Positions 20,880 to 32,514 are shown, counted from the first letter of the stretch. The stretch: 64,000 bases of DNA from Ypsolopha sequella (GCA_934047225.1 OW203998.1:13965280-14029279), one strand, 5' to 3'. Notes: generated by a model from the sequence alone, not told the origin. Made by a program: numbers and translations.

Positions 20880-23165
20880 TTCGTCAATCGAATACAAGCA
20901 CTACTTCAACAAAAAACGTTTTAATTCATTTTTGAACTTATTGTAACTAGTAATTATTTTCAAATCTCTTGGCAATTTATTAAACAATGCAACTGATTGA
21001 AATTGAGCACTGTGCTTTGCTACCTCTAACTTCGGACATAAACTTGTATGTAACACCTTTATCAAGTCCGATAAAAGCACCAGGATGTAAAGACTTTGAG
21101 CAGTCAAAATTTCAAGTTCTGAAAAATATTCTCTACATGATTCCTGCTGTGGAATACGAACCATAGTTCGAATAGCTCTCTTTTGCAAGGTAAACGCTTT
21201 TTCTATGTTGTACTTGTAACTGCTACCCCAAAATTTAATACTATATCTCAGTCTTGATTCTACGAGGGCATAATATACAGTTTTTAACTCTTTAATGTTA
21301 ACTTCCTCTCTCAAGCTTCTAAGAACGTAGCACGCAGAGCTAATCGATCCTACAATTGCATTAAGCTCTTGTTTCCAGTTAAGCAGCGAATCAATATAAG
21401 TTCCTAAAAACTTGACCTCTTCCGTAATACCGATTTTGTCACCATTTATAGCAATTTCTAGAGACTCCTTATTTCTAGCTGTGGTCCTAAATAACATAGC
21501 GCTAGTTTTTGTTGCATTAAGCTTTAATTCATTTATTTTAAACCAGTAATAAAGAGTCCTGAGAGTATCATTTACCTTTGCATTGAGTATTTCAATATTA
21601 TCAGCAGAAATGATTGCATTAGTGTCGTCTGCAAACACTACTATCCTATTTTCTGGCATAGTTTTCATTACAAAATTAATAAGATCGTTCGTGAAGGCAA
21701 TGAAAAAAGTGGGTCCCAAGATTGAACCTTGGGGGACTCTTTTTGTGACTGTGACTATGCTTGACTTGAATGTTTTTTCCCGTTGCCCTTCTATAGCTTT
21801 GATTTCTACAAATTCTTTCCTGTTTTGGAGGTATGACTTAAATAATTGCAAAGTATTTCCTCTAACCCCGTAATGTTCTAGTTTGAGCAACAATATGTTA
21901 TGATCAACACAGTCGAAAGCAGAACTTAGATCCAAGAATAATCCTGCCACTTTTTCTTTATTGTTGAGTTTGATAATCACATCATCTACCAGTGTATCGA
22001 TGGCATCGTTAGTACCTACACCCCTTTGGTATCCGAATTGTCTTCTATTAATCACTTTATTAAAATTTAAATGCAGCATAAGTCTATCTCTAACTAATTT
22101 TTCAAAAATTTTTGACAATACGGACAACAAAGACACCTTGCGATACTTATAAGGATCAGTCTTTGAGCCTTTCTTATGAATAGGTAAAACTCTGGCTATT
22201 TTAAGTTGATCAGGAAAGATACTTTGATCGAAACATGTATTAAAAAATACTGCTAATGGTGCCGCTAAGATATCAATATTATCCTTGAAAACAGTAATTG
22301 GTATTTCATCAGATCCACAAGATGGTTTACTCTTCATGCCATTAATAATTTTTGACACTTCTGCTGGTGTAGTATGAGAGAAAATAATGCCATTGTCAAC
22401 TCTATCGGTGCAGTCTGTCAGAAGTTTCATAGCCAGTGTTGGGTCATGTGGCGTTGCAGATGTTTTGTCATTAAATATATCATGGAAAATCTTAACAACC
22501 TCCCTTGGATTGTCTGTGATTTTGTTATTAACTTTTAGCATTAGATTTTCCCTAACCCCATTGTTTAACTTATTTCTGTGTTTATTTACTACCTTCCAAA
22601 TAGATTTTGACGAGATCTTGGCCTTAGCAATTTCTGATCGAACAGCATTTTTCTTTGCATGTCAAATTACTTTTTTTAATATCCTACTATAAGATTTCCT
22701 ATAAGTTATTAATGTTGAGTCATTTTTAAAACCGGATTTCGCATTTAGTATTCATTTCATTTTACTTGAGACTTTAATACCCTTCGTTAGCCATTTAAGT
22801 TTCGTTTTTCTCTTTGTGTTTTACTTTATTTTAACCTTTTTAAAACATTTACGAAAGGCATTACCAAGAGATTTGATGAAGCCATTTATTCACATATTAT
22901 TCAAATTTTGTTGTACCAACTCGTCGAAACTTGTAGTTACGCTTTTCATTAAAAACCCTTCTTTCTAAGTGTATATAATCCTTAAGTGATGGGTTTCGGT
23001 AACCACTTTCCGCTTTTATACTACACGATATCGCAGCATGTCCATCAGCCAGCCCATTATGATCGACCATAACATTGTATATATTACTATTAGATATGTT
23101 TGTTAATATGTTATCGATATTGAAATCGCCTAATATTATACAATTTTTGTTAAAGAAGCTGTTGC
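20880..23165 (-). mobile_element. Truncated CR1/L2-like non-LTR retrotransposon
   Basis: The reverse transcriptase ORF (22541-20901) is preceded on the minus strand by decayed coding sequence. The linker is still readable (KISSKSIWKVVNKHRNKL, about 22620-22560), interrupted by a stop near 22660. A remnant at 23187-22897 contains the endonuclease motif IILGDFNID. The segment between those motifs is much shorter than in an intact element, so part of the endonuclease is deleted. The 5' edge is near 23165. Confidence 0.75.
20901..22541 (-). CDS. Reverse transcriptase remnant, 546 residues
   Basis: The open frame holds an apparently complete reverse transcriptase of the non-LTR type. Seen in order: VLPIHKKGSKTDPYKYRKVSL (fingers, with lysine where YRPVSLL usually has proline), GYQRGVGTNDAI, LFLDLSSAFDCVDH with the first catalytic aspartate, VPQGSILGPTFF, and FADDTNAI with the catalytic pair. 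Thumb phrases such as LQKRAIRTM follow and the C-terminus ends in a basic helix. The wording of these motifs is closest to CR1/L2-type elements. The endonuclease is missing from the frame, so it cannot support autonomous transposition. Confidence 0.88.
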   Translation of the reverse strand: MLKVNNKITDNPREVVKIFHDIFNDKTSATPHDPTLAMKLLTDCTDRVDNGIIFSHTTPAEVSKIINGMKSKPSCGSDEIPITVFKDNIDILAAPLAVFFNTCFDQSIFPDQLKIARVLPIHKKGSKTDPYKYRKVSLLSVLSKIFEKLVRDRLMLHLNFNKVINRRQFGYQRGVGTNDAIDTLVDDVIIKLNNKEKVAGLFLDLSSAFDCVDHNILLLKLEHYGVRGNTLQLFKSYLQNRKEFVEIKAIEGQREKTFKSSIVTVTKRVPQGSILGPTFFIAFTNDLINFVMKTMPENRIVVFADDTNAIISADNIEILNAKVNDTLRTLYYWFKINELKLNATKTSAMLFRTTARNKESLEIAINGDKIGITEEVKFLGTYIDSLLNWKQELNAIVGSISSACYVLRSLREEVNIKELKTVYYALVESRLRYSIKFWGSSYKYNIEKAFTLQKRAIRTMVRIPQQESCREYFSELEILTAQSLYILVLLSDLIKVLHTSLCPKLEVAKHSAQFQSVALFNKLPRDLKIITSYNKFKNELKRFLLK

Positions 23166-23239
23166 TTCGTTGCGGGCGAGAGGGCAAAAAAGAATCAGTA
23201 TTTCAGGTATCAGTTTCAATTTGACATCTCGTACAGGGC

Positions 23240-23390
23240 CCGAGAAAAAGGGTCTTGACAGACAGACAGACAGACAGACAGACGAAAGGACGGACGGACA
23301 GACGGACTGACAGACAGACGGACAAATAACAAAGTGATCCTATAAGGATTCGGTTTTTCATTTTGAGGTACGGAAACCTAAAAATGAAGA
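23240..23390 (+). repeat. Repeat C right-end fragment with GACA tandem run
   Basis: Seven or so GACA units (about 23259-23283), then GGACGGACGGACAGACGGAC and an end GGTACGGAAACCTAAAAA resembling the right end of repeat C. Confidence 0.6.
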
Positions 23391-23394
23391 AACT

Positions 23395-24160
23395 AAGAGT
23401 CTGAATAGGTTATAGCAATCTTAAAGTGATTTAAGACAATATGCAAGTGAGAAATATAAAATCACGTGAAATTGGTATTTTCCCAAATTCTGATAATAAA
23501 ATATAATACATGAATATTAGTTCAAATAGAAATACGATTTTTTTTATAAATACATCACGCACTCAACCCTTTTTATAGCCGCGTATCTAACGTTTTAAAA
23601 AAAATATTTTTTCTTGTTTAACATTTCTGTATTTTGATTCCAGCATCTAATGAAAAAATATTTTTAGTTAAGTGTAGTACATAAGTAAAGGATAAATCTG
23701 TAGTTATTGTATTATATATTTTTTATTACTTTAATACTGGTATTTTATTTATTATCCTTATTGCTACGTAAAAGTTTTTCGATAAGATTCAGCACACAAA
23801 TTTCTACAAGAATATCTAAAATATTTCAAATATTAACAAAAAACAAGTATTATTTTTGTTGATCAGTGTTATTTGTTAATAATCTTGATCACTGCCCAAT
23901 GTTGCATAAACATATCCATTTTCATGACGGATAATCCGGCCTATTCGAGATGCTTTGGTTAGAGCGTCATTCGACTTTGTTGTCTTGTTTCGTTCACACA
24001 CAGCGTGTTGATAGAGGACCACGATACTGTCGCTTACTTAATGATTGTCAATTGGTTTGGAATCACTGTTGAAGGTGTACAACCATGAAAAAAAGTTTAA
24101 ATTTGCGAAGTAGTAACATGTACGTTTACTTTAAAAAACTTTTTTGCTAGGCATACAGAG
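23395..24160. other. Unassigned sequence
   Basis: AT-rich, no frame or repeat recognised. Confidence 0.35.
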
Positions 24161-24164
24161 GTGG

Positions 24165-24318
24165 GGAGATAACATCACGTGATTTTTGCTGACCAATGAG
24201 CTAAGCGTCTGTCGTACACCACAAAGCACACAACCTTCAAAATGTGGCGTCACGTTTTAATGGCGTTTCCTACTGAGATTATACTTCCTTTCCTTATTAT
24301 TTCGATGGCCTGCGGGCC
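24165..24318 (-). repeat. Repeat G, inverted copy
   Basis: Reverse complement of the block at 19634-19730: TTCCTTATTATTTCGATG and GTGGCGTCAC are shared. Confidence 0.5.
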
Positions 24319-24346
24319 TATTATGTATCTCTAGTTGCTTTCTAGA

Positions 24347-24509
24347 CTGGGTGCCTATCATCAAAAACATAGATATACTATCGAATTCCGATTTCCTAAG
24401 CATATGTTCGCACTTGAAGTGACGACACAGATTGTTAATAGTTCAATACCCACTAAAGGCAATTTTGAAATTTCAGTTTTTATCTATGTTTTTGATGATA
24501 CGCACCTAG
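24347..24509. mobile_element. Small MITE with 27-bp TIRs
   Basis: The left arm CTGGGTGCCTATCATC followed by AAAAACATAGATA is inverted at the right end as TATCTATGTTTTTGATGATA then CGCACCTAG. The interior is not palindromic. Confidence 0.75.
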
Positions 24510-24554
24510 ATCAGTTGCCAACCAAAGATACAGAATAGGGGGGCGGGTCATTTT

Positions 24555-24870
24555 TCATCAGTCACTGTTTCTCCAAGCGGAAAAACGTGCAGTCCGAGAG
24601 GGACGGATTCAGACCAAAAGAGTAAAAAATCGGTTTTATTTATATAACAAAACTATAACAGCTAGCCAAATTTCCTTCAAACAAAATCTAGATATTGTTA
24701 AGACCAACCTAATAAAATATGTTTGAGTTCTTTACTTGATTTCTATTCGTCAAACGAGGAGAAAAAGGATGTTTGAAGACCTCATTTCAATAATTGTTTA
24801 TATCGAGCGAAAATTTTTCAGTAAGCAGGATTCGAGAATAAGGTTCCAAAAATGTTAATTTATTAATTGA
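24555..24870 (+). mobile_element. TTAA-bounded MITE family, partial copy
   Basis: Internal sequence (GAGAGGGACGGATTCAG, TCTAGATATTGTTAAGAC, CAAACGAGGAGAAAAAG) matches the four bounded copies; both termini are lost or diverged. Confidence 0.65.
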
Positions 24871-25740
24871 AAGCTGGGACAAAGACGGTTTGCGGAGCGA
24901 TGCAGTACAGATGAGTACAACAGTGTTAATTTGACCAGTAAGATTATGTGATTAATATCCTGTTGCAATCAATTGTTAAGGTTGAGTACATTATTACTGG
25001 CCAGAGAAATGCTAATTGATCTCTTTTTCAACTTTGACATCTAATTTTGAAAATCAATTGAAATCTCTAAGAAATTACAATAATTCATTATAGTTCATTG
25101 TTTTTCTGATTTGAATCTGAATCTAATCAGATTTTGAGTCCGAGTGACATATTTTAGTAAAGCGTTCAGTGTATGTACTATAATTGTATAAAAAACTCAA
25201 AAGGTTCACTTTACGTAACAACTGTACCAAAAACCGTTCGATTGCAGTTAGATCTGTTTGTCGTTCAACTTGTCACAATTAGTTTGAAAATGGAGAGGGT
25301 CACACATGTCATGCGTCCATAGAGTAAGTATGGCGGAAGTTATTTACTGGAATGCATTTAAATTTATGTCTGTCAACTGGTCGATCAACAAGTTGATGCA
25401 TGGACATCATTATCGACTGCCTGCCACCTTTGCTCGCTCTTGGCTCTCAATTAAGTTGTATTCCTATAGAAGCTTCTTGATAGAATTACTCATATGTTCT
25501 TTATTTTAATAACCTAGTTTATCACAGTTCTGTCACCATCATAAAAAAAAAAAAATGTTTGAAGGATTCTTCGGTTACTGATTTTGGTATCCATGCACTT
25601 TTAAAAATTGTTTGTTGCTAAAATCTGTATTTATTTGGTCCCGGCATTTATTAACAACTATTTAGAACTCTGTATTTGGCAATGACAAATGAGGAATTGG
25701 GAACACCAAATTTCATAAAATTCTTTATGAAAAACCTACA
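24870..25740. other. Unassigned sequence
   Basis: No supported gene or repeat. Confidence 0.35.
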
Positions 25741-25755
25741 AACAATAAATATAAT

Positions 25756-26129
25756 AGTAGTTGCTAGTGATTGTTGGCACTTTGTGGAATTTATAAAACA
25801 TTGTTTAAAAAACACTTGTTCTTATCCACATATACAGTAAACTTTATTATGCCCGACCTTGGACGAATAAACCAGTACCCGACCGGTTTCGCTGTAAAGC
25901 ATTTTCTACGGCCTTTTAAAAATCCTAACTAACAAAGAAAATAATTTTATATTACAACCATGTCTAATGTCTAAGTTATTGCACCTCATTAGACATGGTT
26001 GTAGTATAAAATTATTTTCTTTTTTAAATAGGATTTGTAAAAGGCCCTAGAAAATGCTTTACAGCGAAACCGGTCAGGCATAATAAAGTTTCCTGTGTAT
26101 GTGGATAAGTACAAGTGTTTTTTTAAACA
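25756..26129. mobile_element. Palindromic Penelope-like insertion with 12-bp TSD
   Basis: Two inverted copies of one terminal unit face each other around a centre near 25985. Each contains the hammerhead-like motif (minus 25912-25880; plus 26043-26078) and the phrases ACAACCATGTCTAA and CTTATCCACATA. The left end reads TGATTGTTGGCAC. The direct repeat AATAAATATAAT stands at 25744-25755 and 26130-26141, a plausible target duplication. Inverted terminal units and variable duplications of this length fit Penelope-like elements. No coding sequence. Confidence 0.6.
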
Positions 26130-26148
26130 AATAAATATAATGATTTCT

Positions 26149-26344
26149 GCAAAACGGCTCACCCCAATAAGTATTTTTGATCGGGATAGCCGACCAGTTT
26201 CAGCAGATTCAGACTGTCTTTTTCTGTCGAGACGCAACATCGTCGCGGAAGCGTCTTCATTCGCCTAGAAGCAGGCAGTCTGAATCTGCTGAAACTGGTC
26301 GGCTATCCCGATCAAAAATACTTATTGAGGTGAGCCGTTTTGCA
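26149..26344. repeat. Near-perfect 70-bp palindrome
   Basis: The left arm begins TGCAAAACGGCTCACC and ends CAGATTCAGACTG; the right arm is its reverse complement with few changes, separated by a loop of about 55 bp. It stands 8 bases right of the preceding insertion's target duplication, and a third AATAAATATAAT lies at 26375-26386. Confidence 0.85.
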
Positions 26345-26389
26345 ATAATCATGTTTTATCCTCAAGTTTCATTCAATAAATATAATGTT

Positions 26390-26890
26390 CATTTTCTATA
26401 CATTTATAGTATTGCAAGTTTTTAATTTCCCTTCTAACCCGATATCGATATTTCACCGTTAAATAAATAATGCAGTAGGTAAATTGACTTGTTCGAACGA
26501 AAAGACGTAAGATATTTTCACTGTTATTTTTCCATAATTCTCACAAGGGAAGTACAGGTGCCCCGGAAGATTTATTTGCTCCACTACGAGGTAGAGTAGG
26601 AAATTATTTCCCCGATCGTGTTGTCTGCCAATTTACCGGAACAAGTTTTTATGTTCAGCCTAAGTTCCGGTTGCTCCAAATACAAATAGCAATGGAAATG
26701 TTTTTTTTTAAACTTAGATCATCAGTTCGGTATTACTTTCGGTATTAATGTTTCATAATATTTATAAAAATGTTTCCACATAAAAATTTCAATAATTCGA
26801 AGTTTTAAAACATTTTAATAAATATATACATGTCTCTTTTATAAGATTTTAATGTAGTTTTAGTTTATTGAATTTTAATAATGAAAAAGG
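26390..26890. other. Unassigned sequence
   Basis: AT-rich, nothing recognised. Confidence 0.35.
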
Positions 26891-26894
26891 TAAA

Positions 26895-27090
26895 AATAAA
26901 ATTTGGTCAAAATATATTTAACTGATGCCGGGCCCAGTGGGGCCCGAAATATATCTTGACCAAATTTTTATTGTTATTGTTTATTTATTATATTTAACAG
27001 GTCCTTGATAATGCCGTAAGGCAAAACTGGTTGGATTAATAAAAGAGTGATATTGTGAAACAGTACAAGTGTTTTTATCAAGATTACAAA
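26895..27090 (+). mobile_element. Penelope-like terminal fragment with two hammerhead-like motifs
   Basis: The motif at 26918-26959 has stem I TTAA/TTGA, CTGATG, stem II GGGCCC/GGGCCC and GAAATATATC. The motif at 27002-27034 has CCTTGATAATGCC, stem GCC/GGC and AAAACTGGTTGG. An alternative longer hairpin also pairs AATTTGGTCAA with TTGACCAAATT around the first motif. It ends in CAGTACAAGTGTTTTT, as in the other members. Confidence 0.55.
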
Positions 27091-27544
27091 TTTTTATTTT
27101 TACTTTTACTCTCAGCAGGGTAGGCAGAGACTACAGATTTCCATTACGATATAATCATAATATTGTAGTGTAATCAAATAAAAACTCACAAATGAAAACT
27201 CAAAGTTCTTCAGAGAAGCTTTTTCTGTCATTTATTCACCAAATCAAAACAGAAAGCCAGTTAAAGAGAAAGATAAAAAGTATATAGTCCAATTAAGAGA
27301 AAAGCAGGCTTCACTCCCCGTCCCCTGGACGTAGTTAATGGATCTCTTTTGCAGTGTTTGTGACTCATTTGTGTCTAGTTTGTTGAGGATTGCCAACACA
27401 ATAATGTTGTACGTATAGTCGTACTTGGTAATTAGCTTTGTTTCGCTTTTCCACAAGTATTTTCAATATTTTTCTATTACATGATCCTGACATACATACC
27501 TATTTCACCTTTTCTACGTTTATTAGAATACTAGCCAGTTTTCT

Positions 27545-27735
27545 ATCAGCTCCCTTTGCGTTTATTCAATCTTTGTCCCGTTTTCGGCATGGCGGGTTTT
27601 TTATCAACACTCCTTATTTATAACATTGTTATAGCCTATTCTACTAGCTGCGCTTGCGTTTATTCAATCTTTTCCCCGTTTTCGGCTTGGCCGGTTTTTT
27701 ATCAGCATCCCTCATTTGTAACATTATAGTATAAA
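27545..27735. repeat. Imperfect tandem duplication, about 100-bp unit
   Basis: The phrase GCGTTTATTCAATCTTT, then CCCGTTTTCGGC, GGTTTTTTATCA and CCCT/CCTTATTTGTAACATT, occurs twice in direct orientation (27557 and 27657). Confidence 0.7.
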
Positions 27736-27739
27736 TAAT

Positions 27740-28180
27740 GTTGACCAGGGTCACTACGATAATAATAATAACCGTATTCAAATCTTTTGAGCGGTTCTCG
27801 AGTTAAAACGGAACATACAGGCTGACAGACAAAAATTAAAAAAATTATACATTTGACCTCAGTACAATACTAACAATAATAAATAACCTATTTAATTTAA
27901 AAATTCATAATTAACATATTTTCATAAATTAACACGAATTCTTTTCTACTTATTAGTTTGAATAGATAGAAGGATTTTGTGTTCTGTTTATGGAAATATT
28001 ATTTAATTGATTTTTTTTTCATTCCTATACCCTTTTCCGTAATCACTTTCATTGAATTTTTTTCAGAATTAAATGTTATTTTGTAATTACTTATTTCAAA
28101 TTTAATAATTGAATACATATTATTTTTAAGTCTTTTTTTAGCTTTTAATTATTTTTAACAGATTATAAATACAAATTAAA
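27740..28180. other. Unassigned AT-rich sequence
   Basis: No features seen. Confidence 0.35.
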
Positions 28181-28184
28181 AAGT

Positions 28185-28290
28185 AATTATTTTCGAGATA
28201 TATTTCGAACAACTTGTGTTCGTCGTCAGTCAATTCGACTAAGTTATTTTTATTTGTATTTATAATCTATTTAAAATAATTCAAATTTAA
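28185..28290 (-). mobile_element. Hammerhead-like hairpin fragment
   Basis: On the minus strand 28233-28193 has stem I TTGA/TCGA, the box CTGACGA, one C, stem II GAACA/TGTTC and GAAATATATC. It is flanked by inverted phrases ATTATAAATACAAAT and ATTTGTATTTATAAT. Of all copies this has the best box 1. Confidence 0.55.
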
Positions 28291-28294
28291 TAAT

Positions 28295-29505
28295 AATAAG
28301 AGTAAGGCCAACAATTGTAATATAAGATTTACTTTTATTTTAATTATCTAAAATATACAATTGGTTCTTATTTCTTCATAGCAACTGTTGTCAGATAGTA
28401 TTAGGGCAAATTGTTTTGTTGTTGTTTAACTAGGAATTAAGGAAGTAAATCGTTTATTTGTGAGAATTCGGGTTTACAATGGATGTTACATATAATTACA
28501 GCCCCAACAAATTCAACCCTGTCATGGCGTACAAATATTTGGTTGTATATTTAAATTATACACTTACAAAAATCAAATTGAGAATAATTAAGGTTTCATT
28601 ACATTACCAAATACCACAGTTCTTCGATAAATCCAAGACAAAATATAAGTAATTTGTAATAAGTAGATATTTATTTAGTTAGTTTTGTTATTTTGATTAG
28701 TTAGTTGTGTATTTTATTTTTGAAGTGAAAACTTCTTTTATCTTACGGGTTCGCGTCACCGTCACCGACATGCCATTTTGACAGTAAAGTTTTTACTGTT
28801 GGAAGTGCTTACGTTTTTTTTTTATTTTTTTTTATCCATTTTCCCTTGTTTTTTTTATTTTTATTAATACTCGTATATTTATTTGCGTCATTATACTTTT
28901 ACATTGTTTATTATGTAAATTAAATTTTTATTGAATATTATATTACATGTATTTGTTTATTATCTTTAATAAAAAAAAATTACTGTTATTATAATTAATC
29001 AATGATTTTTTTTTTATTAACGTATATAGAAATATGTATAAAATATATATATGTATACAAATATATATGTATAAAATAGTGCTAACGTTTTTTTTATTCA
29101 AGTTACCTGTACCTTCCTATAAATAAACTCGACGAAACCTGGAAACCACTCACGACAAAACGGACAAAGGGATAATTAAATTCAAAGCAGTAGAGAGAAA
29201 GGAACGAAATTCTATTAAAGGATTCATTAACGTTCTCATATGAGAGTAAAATGCAAATTACTAATCGAATCACTCACACATTCGTACTTATCATACTTGT
29301 AATGTAAGAACAAATATAACCTTACGTGAATATGTACAGCGTGTTTGTTGAAAGGGGCTTGAGTAAATTTGGCCTTCTTTTTTTTCGCTCTACGTGGCTC
29401 TACGGAGGTAGCTGAAAACCAGCGCCAACCAAAACATGTTTTGGATGGCACATAGCTGAGCTACATCCTTTTGTCGTGTTGTTATTTTTATCTATAGATT
29501 ACTCC
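28295..29505. other. Unassigned AT-rich sequence
   Basis: Very AT-rich with short T and A runs. No gene or repeat family recognised. Confidence 0.35.
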
Positions 29506-29510
29506 CTACT

Positions 29511-29590
29511 TAAGGCGATTACCGTCGCCAAATTAGCAGCTCGATGTTTGTCTGTATGAATATCGACGGAAACGACATTGAAATAACGTT
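29511..29590 (+). repeat. Partial copy of the 30421-30551 repeat
   Basis: TTAAGGCGATTACCGTCGCC and AAATTAGCAGCTCGATGT are shared with 30484-30552 in the same orientation. Confidence 0.65.
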
Positions 29591-29599
29591 CAAATCAGT

Positions 29600-30415
29600 G
29601 CACAATGCGTGGTGGCTGTTACGACGCTCGCTGCGTCCTTGAAAGGGCAAAATAGGAGAAAATAATACTTTTCACATGGGCGTCATTGTTCGATTGAATA
29701 ATGTTATGTTATATTTATAGCTATCAAGTTTATCTATTTATAAAAGCATAAATGAATTAAATCACCTAAGCCGCTTAGGAGCAGTAGGAAATTCAAGCCA
29801 AAAACACCATTCAGTTGAAACAATTTTTCCATATAGAAGTTTTGGTGGTACGAAAAAGAAAAATGTTGCATATGTTGTCCTAGGGTTGATAATCCATAAT
29901 ACATTTTTTCAATATTTTTGGTTTGGCCATAAAAGAGGAGTAGGCTTTAGAAAGTACCCATTTGGCGGTATTAAGGGCCTTAAGTAAACCTTTTCTACTG
30001 TGTTAGCTATAAGTCCATTTTTTTTTGTATGCGCGCCAATTAATTTATTTTCTTTCTTTCTTTCTTTTCTTGTAGAGTATTATTTTTAAAATTAAAACTT
30101 TCTACTATAATAAATTTCCAAAAAGAACAGTACTGTTACTTACACTATAAAAAACAATTTCATTTTGGGAAATTATTCTCGCGTGTAAGAAACAGTATGA
30201 AAGTATTGTTCAAAGTCAAGCTTATTTTAGACTTGGTTATTTCTTTGAAACCACTAATGGTATTTGTATGGTTCTTGCACTAAAATACAAGGAAAATATT
30301 GCTTGGAAAAATTATTTATGGTATTTTTTTTCAGTCCGTCGCGTCCTTGTGAAAAGTATTATTTTGGAGACCCAGCGATATCGTAATGGAGTGCGCACTG
30401 ACATGAACGTTAGTT
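29600..30415. other. Unassigned sequence
   Basis: No repeat or frame recognised. Confidence 0.35.
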
Positions 30416-30420
30416 CAATA

Positions 30421-30551
30421 TAGTTTCTGTCGATATTTGTACCGACACAGGTCGAGTCTAGGTCGTTGGCGGCTACCTGCCTCTTAAGGCGATTAGTGTC
30501 GCCAAATTAGCAGCTCGATGTGTGTCGTTACGAATATCGACAGAAACGACA
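30421..30551. repeat. Imperfect palindrome with TTAAGGCGATTAGTGTCGCC core
   Basis: Left arm TTTCTGTCGATATTTGTACC and right arm GTTACGAATATCGACAGAAA are inverted, about 28 bp with few mismatches. Confidence 0.6.
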
Positions 30552-30559
30552 TGTGTTAT

Positions 30560-30990
30560 AAATATTGCTGTCAGTCTTGTGAAGTAGTCAGGGGGATTCA
30601 CGTTGACGACGAGTTACGACGGGTATGCCAAGCAAAGATTGAATAACATATTAATTACGATACCTTCAATCACCGAAATGACGTCATACCGAAAAATAAT
30701 GTCTACACCAAATTAACTGCTTATAACCGGTTGGAAATTCGGGTTTTCGTATATCGAAAATTATCAGCTAAAACTGCTTAAAACCGCCGTGTTAGCTCGT
30801 ACCTTTGTTGGCAGCGAGAACTGTGAGTTCTATGAGCTTCTTAATTTGTTGAGTTCTCATTTTCGCTTAGTTCTCTATTCGTTAAAACAGTAGTTAATAG
30901 ATCGCAGTCCAGATTATTGCTGGAATCCATGATACCCCTTTAACAAGCAAGTTTAAGCATAAAATAACGTCATGCATAAAATAAAATCAT
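30560..30990. other. Unassigned sequence
   Basis: No supported feature. Confidence 0.35.
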
Positions 30991-30992
30991 AA

Positions 30993-32510
30993 TGAATGAA
31001 TGAATGAATAAACACTTTATTGCACACAAATAAGAAGACAAGATACACACAAAGAACAGATAGAAGGCAAGGACGGACTTATTCCTAAAATAAATTTATT
31101 CCAGTCAACCTTGGGAAAACATAAAAACCTTTATCGCTTGAAAATTTAACTTAATCAGTGCATAACAATATGTAAAAGTTATTTTAAACCTATAACATAA
31201 ACACAAAAATATACTACATACATAAATACACAGATACATATATACAGACAAACAATAGCTTAGTCAGTAAGTCGTTCAGAGAGATGAGAGGTAAATTTTT
31301 TTTACACAGAAGGAAGATCTTTGAGGGTTTGCGGAAGTTCATTCCAGAGTCGAACAGCATTGACCGTGAAGGATTTGGTGAAACGATCAGTGGTGTGGGC
31401 AGGTATCGCTAGATCGAAAAGGTGACAGGAGCGAAGCGATCTGTTGCTACGTGCAGTGCGAAGGACAACTCTTTCTTTTAAATAATTGGGGTAGACGGGA
31501 TTGTGAAGAACATTATATAAAAGGGAAAGGATATGTAAGTTCCTGCGAAGATGAATAGGGAGCCACTTCAACCTGCATCGAAAGTCGGAGACGTGATCAT
31601 ACTTGCGCAGTCCATATATGAATCGGATACACAAGTTCTGGAAACGCTCCAGCCTATCAAGCAGCTCTTCAGTGGGATCTAGATAAGCAACATCGGCATA
31701 ATATAGTAGGGGAAGAAGAAGAGATTGAGCTAACGTTATTTTCGTTTCCTGTGGCAGAAACTTCTGTAAGCGCTTAAGAGAATGATATGAGCCGAAAACT
31801 TTACGACTTAATTCATTGACATGTGGAAACCAAGACAGAGTTTGGTCTATCCACAAACCCAAATTCCTCACAGTCGTACAGTAAGGCACTACTTCTCCAT
31901 CAATAACAACATCTGAAACGTTGGACATGTCTAAGCGGGAGACTTAATAGTCACTACCAATGATGATAGCCTGTGACTTCTTTGGGTTGACGTAAACCAA
32001 AACGTAGCGTCCATTCTCTAATGGCCATGAGATCAGAGTTAATGGTGTCCACTGCCCTGTTTATGTCATGTGGCGGTGCAGCTGCGTACAACTGCAAGTC
32101 GTCAGCATATAGATGAAAAGAGGAGGAGAGGGAAGCAGTAATAGAATTGATAAAAATTGAAAATAGGAGAGGAGAAAGAACGCCACCCTGTGGGCCGCCG
32201 GTTGTTAGGTTACACCAATCGGATTTGGAAGTGTCAATTTTAACCAGCTGCTGTCTACCACGGAGATAGGAATTGAACCATGAAATTACCAATGGAGATA
32301 CATTGAGAGACCTAAGCACGCCAACAAGTATGTCGAAGTCAACAGTATTGAAGGCGTTGCTGAAGTCTAAGAGCGTTAGGACGGTAAGATTCTTTTGCTC
32401 TATATTTAGTCTCAAGTCATCTGTCAAATTGACGAGAGCTGTAACAGTGCTGTGTCCCGGACGAAAACCAGATTGATAAGGATTCAGGAGTTGGTTATGG
32501 GTCATTAATT
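30993..32510 (-). mobile_element. 5'-truncated CR1-like non-LTR retrotransposon
   Basis: The 3' end (low coordinates) carries an (AATG)n run at about 30991-31009, the short tandem tail expected for CR1-type elements, followed on the plus strand by CACTTTATTGCACAC, the 3' UTR. Coding remains run from 32505 to 31302. 5' truncation at about 32510 removes the endonuclease and the first RT motifs. Confidence 0.8.
31302..32505 (-). pseudogene. CR1-like reverse transcriptase, frameshifted
   Basis: The frame 32505-31954 holds GFRPGHSTVTAL, TLLDFSNAFNTVD with the first catalytic aspartate, GGPQGGVLSPLLFSIFIN and LYADDLQLY. Near 32005 the frame shifts: the true continuation reads VYVNPKKSQAIIIGS, then meets a stop. 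The second frame, 31928-31302, resumes with the RT thumb (LGLWIDQTLSW) and the CR1 C-terminal phrases LLYYADVAYLDPTEELLDRLERFQ and VRLWNELPQTLKDLPSV. One frameshift and one stop separate otherwise well-kept halves, so the copy is dead but not old. Confidence 0.88.
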
Positions 32511-32514
32511 GTTT

